A stretch of 64,000 bases of DNA from Kineococcus aurantiacus (GTDB taxonomy: Bacteria; Actinomycetota; Actinomycetes; Actinomycetales; Kineococcaceae). Location of the stretch: positions 1,736,001 to 1,800,000 of the forward strand of contig NZ_JACCBB010000001.1 in assembly GCF_013409345.1 (NCBI RefSeq). Reading direction: 5' to 3'. A program made the position numbers and the translations under genes. The notes under the pieces are model-generated. The model was not told the origin of the DNA, made no database searches, and worked only from the letters and a program-made list of their open reading frames with translations. This document shows positions 48,331-57,027 of this stretch, in pieces. Positions within the stretch are counted from its first letter, which is position 1; every line of letters starts with the position of its first letter.

Positions 48331-49623
48331 TCAGGTGATCGGGGCCGCGGGTTCCTCGGCGCGGGGGGCGGGCGTGACCGTCCGGCGCACGTGGCGGTGG
48401 GCGGCCAGGAACCACCAGGGGGCGGTGAGCCAGAACGCGGCCGCCATCCCCCAGGCCGTCCCGACGGCGCCCCAGAGGACGGCGCCGAGGGTCGACAGGC
48501 CGATGAGCAGGACCGCGTAGACGGTGTGCAGCCGGATGGTGACCTTCGCGCCGTCGCTGGCGTAGAGCACGGCGGCGGGGCCGACGGACAGCGCCGAGCC
48601 GGCCTGGCCGATGACGATCGGCACGAGCACCTCGCGGGTGCCGGCCCAGGAGTCCCCGAGGACGGCCAGGCCCACGGCGTCGGGCAGCAGCAGGAACAGC
48701 GAACCCCACACGACGCCGGTGGTGGCCACGAGCCCGGAGATGACCCACGCGGCGGCCGTCCACTGCCGCAGCGAGGTCCGCGACCGGCGGCGGGCCAGTT
48801 CGGGGACGGCGAAGCTCATCAGCCCGGTGGACAGGATGGTCGCCGGGACGGTGAGCATGTTCGCCCCGCGCAGCGAGCCCGCGGCGACGGTGCCGGCGAC
48901 GGCGGCGACGACGAGGACGGCGATCTGGGCGCCGGACTGCAGGAGCACGTACTCGGGCACGAGGTAGCGGGTCACCGAAGACTGCTCGCGCAGCCACGCC
49001 CACGCCTTCGCGGGCCGCGGCCGGGTCCGCATCGAGGCCAGCCCCACGAAGGAGGCGGCCAGCGCGGCCCCGCCCCAGGCGATGACGTAGGCCGAGACGG
49101 AGTCCACGCCGCGGGTGAACAGCAGCAGGACGGCGGTGAGCTGCAGCAGGCCCCAGGTGCCGTCGAGCAGGCAGGCCGCGGCGGGGCGCAGCCGGGCGAA
49201 CAGCACCTGGCGCCAGGCGTCCTGCAGGAGCAGGCCGGGGATGATCACGCCGAGGGCGATGAGCGAGTGGCCCAGGACCTGCGGGAACGGGAAGAGCAGG
49301 CCGGCCAGGACGAGGACCAGGCCCAGCAGCACGCTGCCGGTGAGGGTGAGCCCCACGGAGGCGGCGGTGACGCGCTTGAACTCGCGGTCGTCGGCGTCGG
49401 CGAAGCGCATGCCCAGGGGCGTCGTCGACAGGGCCCGGAAGAACCCGATGGCGACGGAGAAGATCGAGAAGACGATGGCGAACGTCCCGAAGTCGTCGTC
49501 GCTGACGGACTTGGCGATGACGATCTGCACCAGGAAGTTGTTGGCGCTGGAGATCAGCTGGTCGCCGATGTTCCAGACCCCGCGGGTCATGCCCCCGCGG
49601 CGCAGCTTGGCGAGCAGACCCAC
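48331..49623 (-). CDS. Wzx-like polysaccharide flippase (MATE/PST family)
   Basis: A 430-residue polytopic protein with about 12-14 helices. The N-terminus MTRGVWNIGDQLISSANNFLVQIVIAK and DFGTFAIVFSIFSVAIGFF followed by TTPLGMRFADADDREF are typical of oligosaccharide flippases that turn lipid-linked repeat units outward. Last residues are polar. GTG at 49623 with GGAGGGGG 7 bases upstream. The second GH26 gene is 67 bases upstream on the same strand, so they may share a transcript. Confidence 0.86.
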   Translation of the reverse strand: MGLLAKLRRGGMTRGVWNIGDQLISSANNFLVQIVIAKSVSDDDFGTFAIVFSIFSVAIGFFRALSTTPLGMRFADADDREFKRVTAASVGLTLTGSVLLGLVLVLAGLLFPFPQVLGHSLIALGVIIPGLLLQDAWRQVLFARLRPAAACLLDGTWGLLQLTAVLLLFTRGVDSVSAYVIAWGGAALAASFVGLASMRTRPRPAKAWAWLREQSSVTRYLVPEYVLLQSGAQIAVLVVAAVAGTVAAGSLRGANMLTVPATILSTGLMSFAVPELARRRSRTSLRQWTAAAWVISGLVATTGVVWGSLFLLLPDAVGLAVLGDSWAGTREVLVPIVIGQAGSALSVGPAAVLYASDGAKVTIRLHTVYAVLLIGLSTLGAVLWGAVGTAWGMAAAFWLTAPWWFLAAHRHVRRTVTPAPRAEEPAAPIT

Positions 49624-49690
49624 CGTCGTTCCCCCTCCGATCCGCCGGCGCGCGCTGGCGCACGGCGACCCTCCCCGACGTTACCGCGCG

Positions 49691-50833
49691 TCACGTACCG
49701 GTCGGCACCACGTCACCCGATGCGCCGAAGCGCGCCAGGTAGGCCGCGGAGCCGTTCGGGGCGTCCGCGAGGGTCATGCCGACGCCGCCGTCGGTGGTGT
49801 TGAAGTAGGCCTGGTAGCGCAGGTTCGCGGACGCCATGACGTCGGCCATCCGGTTGACGAAGTCCGGGCTGTCGCCGCCGCCCTGGGTGTCGCCCTCGGC
49901 GACCATGGCCCACTCGGGGAAGCTGACGGGCTTGTCGCGCTCCTCGGCGAAGGCGACGACGGCCGAGACGCTGTTGACCTTCTCGTCCTTGGCCTGCCAG
50001 CGGGCGGTCGGGTCGATCGGGGAGATGTAGGAGTCGTAGACGTCGACGCCGATGATGTCGACGTAGTCGTCACCGGGGTAGAGCTCCTCGATGGACACGG
50101 AGTTCTGCGGGCCCTCGGCGATGGTGAAGTCGACCTCGAAGTCGGACCCCTCGACCTCCATGGCCATGACGATGCGGCGGAAGTACTCCTTCCACTGCTC
50201 GCGCTTCTCCTCGGTGTCGCCGACGTAGTGGGTGGCGTACCACTTGCCGTTGAGCTCCCAGCCGATGCGGACGATCGAGGAGCCCAGGCCGACGTCGACG
50301 AGGTTCTGGCCGAACTTCCTCCAGTGCTCGTCGTACTCCCCCGCCGCGCCGCGGGCCCGCCAGTCCTCGTCGGGGTCCTTGGGGACCATGGCGGTGGAGA
50401 TGACGAGGGTGCGGTTGTCGGGGTCGTCGCGGACCCACTGCGCCCAGTCCTGCCCCTCGGGGGCGTCGATGGCGAACCAGGGGCCCTCGATGGCGGGCCA
50501 GTCGGTCTCGGCGCCGAAGACGACGACGCAGTCCAGCGGGCGGCCGAGGTAGTCCTCGAACCGCTCGGCGACGGCGACGTCGTGGGTCTGGACGCCGACC
50601 CACTTGGAGTCGAGGTCGGCGGCGGGCGTGTGGGCCCTGGGCCGCCAGGCGTACGGGGTCGGCTGGGGGGTGATCGGCGCGGACGTGTCGCGCGTGCCCC
50701 ACCAGACGCCGGCTCCCGCCGCGGCGGCGGCGAGCACGCCGACGCCGGCTCCGATGACCCCGCGGCGGCCGTGCTTGCGCGGCCGGCCGGGCCCCCCGGT
50801 CGTGGGGCTCTCCTGGTGCGTCGTGTCCACCAC
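49691..50833 (-). CDS. Anchored or exported glycoside hydrolase, GH26-type
   Basis: A 380-residue protein. Residues 18-45 (PRKHGRRGVIGAGVGVLAAA) look like a twin-arginine-type signal or membrane anchor (GRRGVIGAG). About 65-375 is a GH26-like TIM barrel: VRIGWELNGKWYATH (acid/base Glu about 193; Trp instead of the His that precedes Glu in GH26), and KPVSFPEWAMVAEG (nucleophile Glu about 307). The substrate is unknown; polysaccharide turnover in the same region is likely. GTG at 50833 (a second GTG follows). Divergent from the methyltransferase; the gap 50834-51111 contains TAGAGT on the minus strand near 50950, a weak -10. Confidence 0.85.
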   Translation of the reverse strand: MVDTTHQESPTTGGPGRPRKHGRRGVIGAGVGVLAAAAAGAGVWWGTRDTSAPITPQPTPYAWRPRAHTPAADLDSKWVGVQTHDVAVAERFEDYLGRPLDCVVVFGAETDWPAIEGPWFAIDAPEGQDWAQWVRDDPDNRTLVISTAMVPKDPDEDWRARGAAGEYDEHWRKFGQNLVDVGLGSSIVRIGWELNGKWYATHYVGDTEEKREQWKEYFRRIVMAMEVEGSDFEVDFTIAEGPQNSVSIEELYPGDDYVDIIGVDVYDSYISPIDPTARWQAKDEKVNSVSAVVAFAEERDKPVSFPEWAMVAEGDTQGGGDSPDFVNRMADVMASANLRYQAYFNTTDGGVGMTLADAPNGSAAYLARFGASGDVVPTGT

Positions 50834-51099
50834 TGCGCGGCTCCGCCTTCCCCCCTGGCACGGGGGTGACCGCTGCGGGCCGGACCCCCGTCTGCTTCGA
50901 CCGCACCGCCCCCCGGCCGTGCGAGCGCCCCGTCCGGCGCTGCGCCCGACTCTAGGTCAGGTCGCGCAACATTGACGCCACGGGAGAGTGGGCGTTCACG
51001 CAATCTTCGACCAGCTGGGCGAAGGTCGTGACTCCCCGCCGCAGCCTGCGCACCGGCAGTGACGGAAACGGGTGGTGGGCGGCGGGTTCCCCGTGATCG

Positions 51100-51105
51100 T
51101 AGGCT
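51100..51105 (+). promoter_or_regulatory. -10 element of a probable leaderless transcript (methyltransferase)
   Basis: TAGGCT lies 6 bases before the GTG at 51112. Confidence 0.55.
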
Positions 51106-51111
51106 GCCGAC

Positions 51112-51819
51112 GTGGGTCGATTCGAGAACGTCGCGAACCTCGCCGCCATCGCCCGGGGCTCCACCGCCCTCGACCTCGCCTGCGGCTCCGGGCGCACGAC
51201 CCGCGCCCTGCTCGCCGCCGGCCCCCGGCTCGTGCACGCCGTCGACGTCGGGGCGGCCCTCGACGACGACCTGCTGCTCGACCCCCGCGTCCGCGCCCAC
51301 ATCGCCGAGCTCGACAGCCTGCCCCTGGAGGACGGCAGCGTCGACCACGCCGTGACCCTCAACGCCGTCGAGCACCTCGCCGACGTCGGCGCCCACCTGC
51401 ACGAGGTGCATCGCGTCCTGCGCCCCGGCGGCACCGCCGTCCTGGCCCACTCCGACTGGGACACCGCCCTGTTCACCAGCGACGACGACGACCTCACCCG
51501 CGAGCTGCTGGACCGCTTCGTCGCCCACGTGCCCGCCCGCGGCGCCCGCACCGACGGCTTCGCCGGGCGCAAGCTCCTGCGGCACGCCGCCGCCAGCCCC
51601 TTCACGGTGGAGTCGGTGCACTCCTGGGCCGACCCGCACCGCCGCTTCGACGAGGGCTCGGTCGCCTGGAAGGTCGCCACGGGCGTCCTGGCCGCCGTCG
51701 GCGACGACGACGAGCTGACCGCGCGCGCCGCGGGCTGGATCGAGGGCCTGCGCCGCCACGCCCGGCACGGCACCTTCCTGTTCGCCGTCACCGACGTCGC
51801 GGTCGTCCTGCGCAAGTAG
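51112..51819 (+). CDS. Class I SAM-dependent methyltransferase
   Basis: A 235-residue Rossmann methyltransferase. TALDLACGSGRTTRALL is motif I, VHAVDVG the acidic end of strand 2, LEDGSVDHAVTLNAVEHLAD and LRPGGTAVLAHSDWDTALF the later motifs. The C-terminal part resembles sugar or small-molecule methyltransferases (DPHRRFDEGSVAWKV). At the edge of the polysaccharide region it could methylate a glycan, but that is inference. GTG at 51112 is six bases after TAGGCT. A small basic-protein gene follows. Confidence 0.84.
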   Translation: MGRFENVANLAAIARGSTALDLACGSGRTTRALLAAGPRLVHAVDVGAALDDDLLLDPRVRAHIAELDSLPLEDGSVDHAVTLNAVEHLADVGAHLHEVHRVLRPGGTAVLAHSDWDTALFTSDDDDLTRELLDRFVAHVPARGARTDGFAGRKLLRHAAASPFTVESVHSWADPHRRFDEGSVAWKVATGVLAAVGDDDELTARAAGWIEGLRRHARHGTFLFAVTDVAVVLRK

Positions 51820-51880
51820 TGCGGAACCGTCGATCCTCCTGCACCGTTGACCCCTGGGACGGACACCGAGGAGGTTCGAC

Positions 51881-52042
51881 GTGGCAGGGCTGGTCGGAAA
51901 GCTGGGCGCGTTCCTGAAGTCGCCCGAGGGCAAGCGGCTGAGCCAGCAGGTGCAGCGCGCGGCCAAGGACCCGGCGACGCGCCGGAAGCTCACGGACGCC
52001 GTCGCGCAACTGCGGAGCAAGGGCGGCAGCGGCCGCCGCTGA
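51881..52042 (+). CDS. Small basic conserved protein
   Basis: A 53-residue protein, MAGLVGKLGAFLKSPEGKRL, then SQQVQRAAKDPATRRKLTDA and a tail ending SKGGSGRR. Highly Lys/Arg rich, predicted helical, with no signal. Similar short actinobacterial proteins are recalled, without known function. GTG at 51881 with GAGGAGG and a 6-base spacer is a strong ribosome-binding site. It lies between the methyltransferase and the SulP gene on the same strand, 61 bases after the former. Confidence 0.72.
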   Translation: MAGLVGKLGAFLKSPEGKRLSQQVQRAAKDPATRRKLTDAVAQLRSKGGSGRR

Positions 52043-52102
52043 CCGGGTGAGGCGCCGGACCCGGGCGGGCGGGCGGCGGCCGACGGCACCCTGACGCAGG
52101 GT

Positions 52103-52108
52103 TAGAGT
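52103..52108 (+). promoter_or_regulatory. -10 element of a probable leaderless transcript (SulP)
   Basis: TAGAGT lies 6 bases before the GTG at 52115. Confidence 0.55.
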
Positions 52109-52114
52109 TCGCCG

Positions 52115-53593
52115 GTGGCCACCCCCTCCGCCCTGCCCGGCGCTGCGCGCCGCCCCGCGTGGTGGCGGTCGGCCCGGGTCCTGCGCACCGAGGTGCTCGC
52201 CGGGCTCGTCGTCGCGCTCGCGCTCGTCCCCGAGGCCGTCTCGTTCTCGGTCGTCGCCGGGGTCGACCCCCGCGTCGGCCTCGTCTCCTCCGTCGTCATG
52301 GGCATCACGACGTCGTTCGTCGGCGGCCGGCCCGCGATGATCTCCGCCGCCACCGGGGCCGTCGCGCTCGTCGTGGCCCCCCTCTCCCACAGCCACGGGG
52401 TGGGGTACCTCGTCGCCGCGATCCTGCTGGCCGGGGTCCTGCAGATCGGCCTGGGGCTGCTGGGCGTGGCCCGCCTCATGCGGTTCGTCCCCCGCAGCGT
52501 CACGACCGGGTTCGTCAACGCGCTCGCCATCTCGATCTTCCTGGCCCAGCTGCCGAACCTGCGCGGCGCCGGTGCCGCCGGGTACGCGGTGCTCGCCGCC
52601 GGGCTCGTCCTGCTCGTCCTCGTGCCGCGCTTCGTCAAGTCCGTCCCGGCGCCCCTGCTCACCGTCGCGCTGCTCACCCTCGTCACCGTCGTGGCCCACG
52701 TCGACGTCCGCACCGTCGGCGACGACGGGGCCCTGCCGCACGCGCTGCCCTCCCTCGGCCTGCCCGACGTCCCGCTGACCCTGGACACGCTGCGGACCAT
52801 CGCCCCGTTCTCCGTGGGCGTCGCGCTCGTCGGGCTCATGGAGTCCCTCATGACGGCCCAGCTCGTCGACGAGCTCACCGACACCGGCTCCAGCAAGACC
52901 CGCGAGTGCGTCGGGCAGGGCACCGCCCAGATCCTCACCGGGCTGTTCGGCGGGATGGGCGGGTGCGCCGTCATCGGGCAGACGATGATCAACGTGAAGG
53001 TCTCCGGGGCCCGCACCCGGCTCTCGACGTTCCTCGCCGGGGCGTTCCTGCTCGTCCTGGTCGTCGGGTTCGGCGACGTCGTCGCGCGGATCCCGATGGC
53101 GGCGCTCGTGGCCGTCATGTTCCTGGTCTGCTACGGCGCCTTCGACTGGCACAGCGTGCGTCCCGCCACGCTGCGGGCCCTGCCCCGCAGCGAGACGGGC
53201 GTCATGGTCGTCACCGTCGTCATCGTGCTGCTGACCCACAACCTCGCCTACGGCGTCCTGGGCGGGACGCTGCTGGCGTGCGTGCTCTTCGCCCGCCGCG
53301 TCGCCCACCTCGTCGAGGTCCGCCCCAGCGCGCCCGGGCGCTACACCGTGCACGGCCAGGTGTTCTTCGCCTCCTCCGGCGACCTCGTCACGCAGTTCGA
53401 CTACGCCGGCGACCCCCACCGCGTGACGATCGACTTCAGCGACGCCCACGTGTGGGACGCCAGTTCCGTCGCCGCCCTCGACGCGGTGAGCCGCAAGTAC
53501 GCCGACCACGGCAAGGAGGCCGAGATCGTGGGGATGAACGCGACGACGGCGGCCTTCTACGACCGGCTCGCCGGGCGGGTCAGCGCCGGCTGA
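52115..53593 (+). CDS. SulP-family anion transporter with STAS domain
   Basis: A 492-residue membrane transporter. LVVALALVPEAVSFSVVAGVDPRVGLVSSV is the SulP signature region, followed by about ten more helices; the cytosolic C-terminus (about 395-490) is a STAS domain (VHGQVFFASSGDLVTQFDY, VTIDFSDAHVWDASSVAALD). It may import sulfate, bicarbonate or another anion; the substrate is not decided. GTG at 52115 is six bases after TAGAGT. Convergent with the PH-domain gene. Confidence 0.9.
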   Translation: MATPSALPGAARRPAWWRSARVLRTEVLAGLVVALALVPEAVSFSVVAGVDPRVGLVSSVVMGITTSFVGGRPAMISAATGAVALVVAPLSHSHGVGYLVAAILLAGVLQIGLGLLGVARLMRFVPRSVTTGFVNALAISIFLAQLPNLRGAGAAGYAVLAAGLVLLVLVPRFVKSVPAPLLTVALLTLVTVVAHVDVRTVGDDGALPHALPSLGLPDVPLTLDTLRTIAPFSVGVALVGLMESLMTAQLVDELTDTGSSKTRECVGQGTAQILTGLFGGMGGCAVIGQTMINVKVSGARTRLSTFLAGAFLLVLVVGFGDVVARIPMAALVAVMFLVCYGAFDWHSVRPATLRALPRSETGVMVVTVVIVLLTHNLAYGVLGGTLLACVLFARRVAHLVEVRPSAPGRYTVHGQVFFASSGDLVTQFDYAGDPHRVTIDFSDAHVWDASSVAALDAVSRKYADHGKEAEIVGMNATTAAFYDRLAGRVSAG

Positions 53594-53658
53594 CCCGCGC
53601 TCGATCACGACAGTGCTCGATCACGACTGAGCGGCCGGCGGTGGTCGAGCACGGGTCA
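53591..53658. terminator. Bidirectional terminator with both stop codons in its arms
   Basis: TGACCCGCGCTCGATCAC (53591-53608) pairs with GTGGTCGAGCACGGGTCA (53641-53658) with two wobble or mismatch positions. The arms carry the stop codon of SulP (53591-53593) and that of the convergent PH gene (53656-53658). A direct repeat GCTCGATCACGAC occurs at 53599 and 53615. Confidence 0.7.
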
Positions 53659-55128
53659 GCCCTGCGCGGGGCCCGTCATCCACCGCTCGGGGCCCGCGCC
53701 GACGCGGGCCGCGCGCGCCCGCGCGGTCTGCTCGCGCAGCAGGCGGGCCGCGACGGCCTGGTCGAGGTGGTCCACGCGGGGGGAGACCTTCCCGGGCGTG
53801 GAGTGCAGCCGGACGCTGGCCAGGCCCAGGCGGCGTTGCCACGGCCCCTGCGTCAGGCCCAGGGACTGGGTGCGGGCGTGCGGGACGACGTCCAGGCCGC
53901 GGAGGAACCGGCCGTTGCGGGACAGGAACGCGTGCTCGGTGACGAGGTAGCCGCGGCGGCGCCAGCTCAGCAGGTCCAGCCAGCGCGCCTGCCGCGGCAC
54001 GGGCGTGAACCCGCCGTCGGTGCCCGAACCCGTCAGGCCCGCCCGCACGACGTCCAGCGGCGACGCCCCGTCCGTGCGCAGACCCGGCAGGACGATCGCC
54101 AGGACCAGGCCCAGCTCGTCGACCGTCCCCACCGGCAGCAGCGTCGTGCTCTGCTCCGAGGCCTTGCCGTTCTCCCCCGAGTAGCCCGCCACGTTGACCT
54201 CCACGCGCCACCACCCCTTGCTGCGCCACAGCAGCGGCTGGGTGATCCGCAACGCCTGCACCCGCCCCGGCGGGACCGTCTGGGACCGCTGCTCCAGCAG
54301 GCCGTGCGTCATCCGCAGCCCGTCCGGGGAGTCCCCGACGGTGAAGCCGAACCCCGTGCTGAACCGCTGCCACACCGCCGAGACGATGCCCAGCACCCCC
54401 GCGGCGGACCCGAACAGCGGCGCGAGGCTCTTCGCGAACCAGCACCCGACCCCGATGCCGACGATGCCCAGGACCATCCAGATCGTCAGCCCCGAGCGCA
54501 GCGTGGAGGTGATCAGCCGCACCGGCGGGACCTGCACGACCTCCCGCTCGGGCGCCTCGGGCGCCTCCTCGCCCTCGGCGACGACGACCCCCGCCGAGGC
54601 CGCCAGCAGCGCGTTGCGCACGCGCTGGGCCTCCTCCTCCTTCAGGTACGCCAGCGACACCCGCGACCCCGACCCGCCCGCGACCTCCAGCCGCAGCTCG
54701 GCCAGCCCGAACAACCGGCCCAGCAGCGGGCGGACCACGTCGACGGCCTGCAACCGGTCCAGCTGGGCCCGGCGCTGCTGCCGCCACAGGATGCCGCGCT
54801 CGACGTGCACGGCCTCGGCGTCGATGCGGTACCGCAGGCGCCGCCAGGCCAGGGCGCTGTAGGCGGCCCCCACGACCGCCAGCAGCAGCAACCCGCCCAG
54901 GACGCTCACCGTCAGCACCCACCCCGGCAGGTCCAGCCGCAGGATGTCGTCGACGTTCTGCCCCACCACGACGGCCAGGACCGCGGCGACGACCTTCCAG
55001 GCCCGCAGCACCGGGGTGACCGGGTGCAGCTTGCGCCAGCCGGCGTCGGCCAGGACCGCGCGGGTCGGGGCGTCCAGGCGGGCGGCGACGTCCTCGGGGA
55101 CCGCCTCGACCGCCGGTTCCTCGCTCAC
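53656..55128 (-). CDS. PH-domain (YdbT/bPH2-like) membrane protein
   Basis: A 490-residue protein with two membrane-helix pairs and repeated bacterial PH-like domains (SALAWRRLRYRIDAEAVHVE, RRAQLDRLQAVDVVRPLLGR, then MTHGLLEQRSQTVPPGRVQAL and RGYLVTEHAFLSRNGRFLRG). Family members are membrane proteins of unknown role, sometimes linked to envelope stress or lantibiotic resistance. GTG at 55128 overlaps the small PH gene stop by 4 bases, so they form a two-gene unit. Confidence 0.83.
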   Translation of the reverse strand: MSEEPAVEAVPEDVAARLDAPTRAVLADAGWRKLHPVTPVLRAWKVVAAVLAVVVGQNVDDILRLDLPGWVLTVSVLGGLLLLAVVGAAYSALAWRRLRYRIDAEAVHVERGILWRQQRRAQLDRLQAVDVVRPLLGRLFGLAELRLEVAGGSGSRVSLAYLKEEEAQRVRNALLAASAGVVVAEGEEAPEAPEREVVQVPPVRLITSTLRSGLTIWMVLGIVGIGVGCWFAKSLAPLFGSAAGVLGIVSAVWQRFSTGFGFTVGDSPDGLRMTHGLLEQRSQTVPPGRVQALRITQPLLWRSKGWWRVEVNVAGYSGENGKASEQSTTLLPVGTVDELGLVLAIVLPGLRTDGASPLDVVRAGLTGSGTDGGFTPVPRQARWLDLLSWRRRGYLVTEHAFLSRNGRFLRGLDVVPHARTQSLGLTQGPWQRRLGLASVRLHSTPGKVSPRVDHLDQAVAARLLREQTARARAARVGAGPERWMTGPAQG

Positions 55129-55640
55129 AGCCCCGCCAGCCGGGCCTCACCGCGCGCGGCGAGCCGGTCCCGCAGCCGCGCCGCCTCCTGCGGCCGCAGC
55201 CCCGGGATCGCCGCGTCGGTGTCCGAGCTGGCCGTGTGCAGCTGCACCTTCGCCAGCCCGAACCGGCGGTCCACCGGGCCGGCCTCGACGTCGACGTACT
55301 GCAACCGCCCGTAGGGCACCACGACCAGGGAGCGGAACAGGATCCCCTTCACCACGAGGAGGTCGTCGTCGCGCTCGGCGTACCCCCACGCCCGCACCTG
55401 CCGCGCCGCCCACCGGAAGTCCCACCACCACAACGGCACCGCGACGGCGAACCCCAGCCAGACCCACGGGGTCAGCAGCACCGCCAGCACCACCAGCACG
55501 ACCGCGACGAGACCGAAGACGATGCCGCCGACGAGGCGCTGCGCCGTCGCCCACGCCGGGTCGATGCGCTGCCAGGCGACGTCGGAGGGTGCGAAGGGCT
55601 CCTCGAGGGGCCCGTGAGCTGCGGGGTCGACGCCGGCCAT
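55125..55640 (-). CDS. Small PH-domain (YdbS-like) membrane protein
   Basis: A 171-residue protein. Two close helices (LVGGIVFGLVAVVLVVLAVL, PWVWLGFAVAVPLWWWDF) followed by one bPH2 domain: RWAARQVRAWGYAERDDDLL, KGILFRSLVVVPYGRLQYVD, GLAKVQLHTASSDT. Partner of the larger PH-domain protein, as in Bacillus YdbS-YdbT. ATG at 55640 with AAGGTGG upstream; GTG at 55649 is an alternative. Divergent from the OpuCA-like gene (118 bases). Confidence 0.83.
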   Translation of the reverse strand: MAGVDPAAHGPLEEPFAPSDVAWQRIDPAWATAQRLVGGIVFGLVAVVLVVLAVLLTPWVWLGFAVAVPLWWWDFRWAARQVRAWGYAERDDDLLVVKGILFRSLVVVPYGRLQYVDVEAGPVDRRFGLAKVQLHTASSDTDAAIPGLRPQEAARLRDRLAARGEARLAGL

Positions 55641-55758
55641 GGCGTCCACCTTGGCAGAGACCGGGCCCGCGGGTCCTCCGCCGAAGGTCTCGCCCGCGCC
55701 GGGCGGCCGGACCCCCGCGCGGTTGCCGGGGGCCGCGACCGTCGGCGAGGCTGGCGAG

Positions 55759-56928
55759 GTGATCACCGACCCGCAGGAGCTGGACACCGGCGTCGACGAG
55801 GTCATCCGCTTCGAGGGCGTCGTCAAGCGCTACGGGCGGCGGCAGGCCCCCGCCGTGACCGACCTGACGTTCTCGGTCCGCCGCGGGGAGCTCGTCGCCC
55901 TCGTGGGGCCCTCGGGCTGCGGGAAGTCGACGATCCTGCGGATGGTCAACCGGCTCGTCGAGCCCACCGCCGGCCGCGTCGTCGTCGACGGCCGCGACAC
56001 CGGCCACGTCGACGTCGTCACCCTGCGCCGCGGCATCGGCTACGTCATCCAGGCGGCGGGGCTCATGCCGCACCGCACGGTCCGGCACAACGTCGGCACC
56101 GTGCCGCGGTTGCTCGGCTGGGACCGCGACGTCACGGCCCGCCGCGTCGACGAGCTGCTCGACCTCGTCGGCCTGGACCCCGCCACCTACGGCGACCGCT
56201 ACCCCGCCCAGCTGTCCGGGGGCCAGCAGCAGCGCGTCGGCGTGGCCCGCGCGCTGGCCGCCGACCCGCCCGTGCTGCTCATGGACGAGCCGTTCGGCGC
56301 CGTCGACCCCGTCGTCCGGGACCGGCTGCAGACGGAGTTCCGGCGCATCCAGACCGACCTGCGCAAGACCGTGCTGTTCGTCACCCACGACCTCGACGAG
56401 GCCGTCCGGATCGCCGACCGCGTCGCCGTGTTCTCCAGCGGCGGGGTGCTGGAGCAGCTCGCCGACCCGCAGACGCTGCTGTCCGCGCCCGCGAACGACA
56501 CCGTCGTCGCGTTCACCGGTTCCGACCGGGGGCTGCGGCGGCTGGCCGTCACGCCGCTGCGCGCCGAGGACCTCGACAAACCCCTCGTGGTGGCCCCCGA
56601 GGACGGCGCCGCCTACGCCGCCACGGCCCTCGACGTCGACCGCGGCCAGTTCGCGGTCGTCGTCTCCCGCGGGGAGGTCGTGGGCTGGGTGCCGCGCGGG
56701 GCGCTGCGGGAGGCGGCCCGCTCCGGTCCCCGCGACGCGCGGGTGCGCGACGTCCTGCGCCCGTTCCGGGCCACCGCCACGACCCGCCAGGACCTGCGCG
56801 CCGCCTTCTCGGCGCTGCTGGCCCAGGACGCGCCGCTGCTGCCGGTCCTGGACGACGGCGGGTACGCCGGGGCCCTGACGCCCGACGTGGTGCTGCGGGC
56901 CCTGCGGCGGGAGACCACCGGGCCCTGA
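55759..56928 (+). CDS. Osmoprotectant-type ABC transporter ATP-binding protein (OpuCA/ProV-like)
   Basis: A 389-residue ATPase: VGPSGCGKSTILRM (Walker A), LSGGQQQRVGVARALAADPPVLLMDEPFGA (signature and Walker B in two adjoining motifs), VLFVTHDLDEAV (H-loop). The C-terminal 120 residues correspond to the CBS region of glycine-betaine/choline ATPases. GTG at 55759 with GAGG 8 bases upstream. No permease or substrate-binding gene adjoins it, so either it pairs with distant genes or the rest was lost. Confidence 0.85.
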   Translation: MITDPQELDTGVDEVIRFEGVVKRYGRRQAPAVTDLTFSVRRGELVALVGPSGCGKSTILRMVNRLVEPTAGRVVVDGRDTGHVDVVTLRRGIGYVIQAAGLMPHRTVRHNVGTVPRLLGWDRDVTARRVDELLDLVGLDPATYGDRYPAQLSGGQQQRVGVARALAADPPVLLMDEPFGAVDPVVRDRLQTEFRRIQTDLRKTVLFVTHDLDEAVRIADRVAVFSSGGVLEQLADPQTLLSAPANDTVVAFTGSDRGLRRLAVTPLRAEDLDKPLVVAPEDGAAYAATALDVDRGQFAVVVSRGEVVGWVPRGALREAARSGPRDARVRDVLRPFRATATTRQDLRAAFSALLAQDAPLLPVLDDGGYAGALTPDVVLRALRRETTGP

Positions 56929-57027
56929 CCCCCTACGGCGGAGCTACCCCGGGCGGGACGGGGGTCCGGGCCGGAACGGTCCCGCGGTGCGATGACCGCC
57001 ACCGGGGCCGGGCGCTTCGATCGACCC

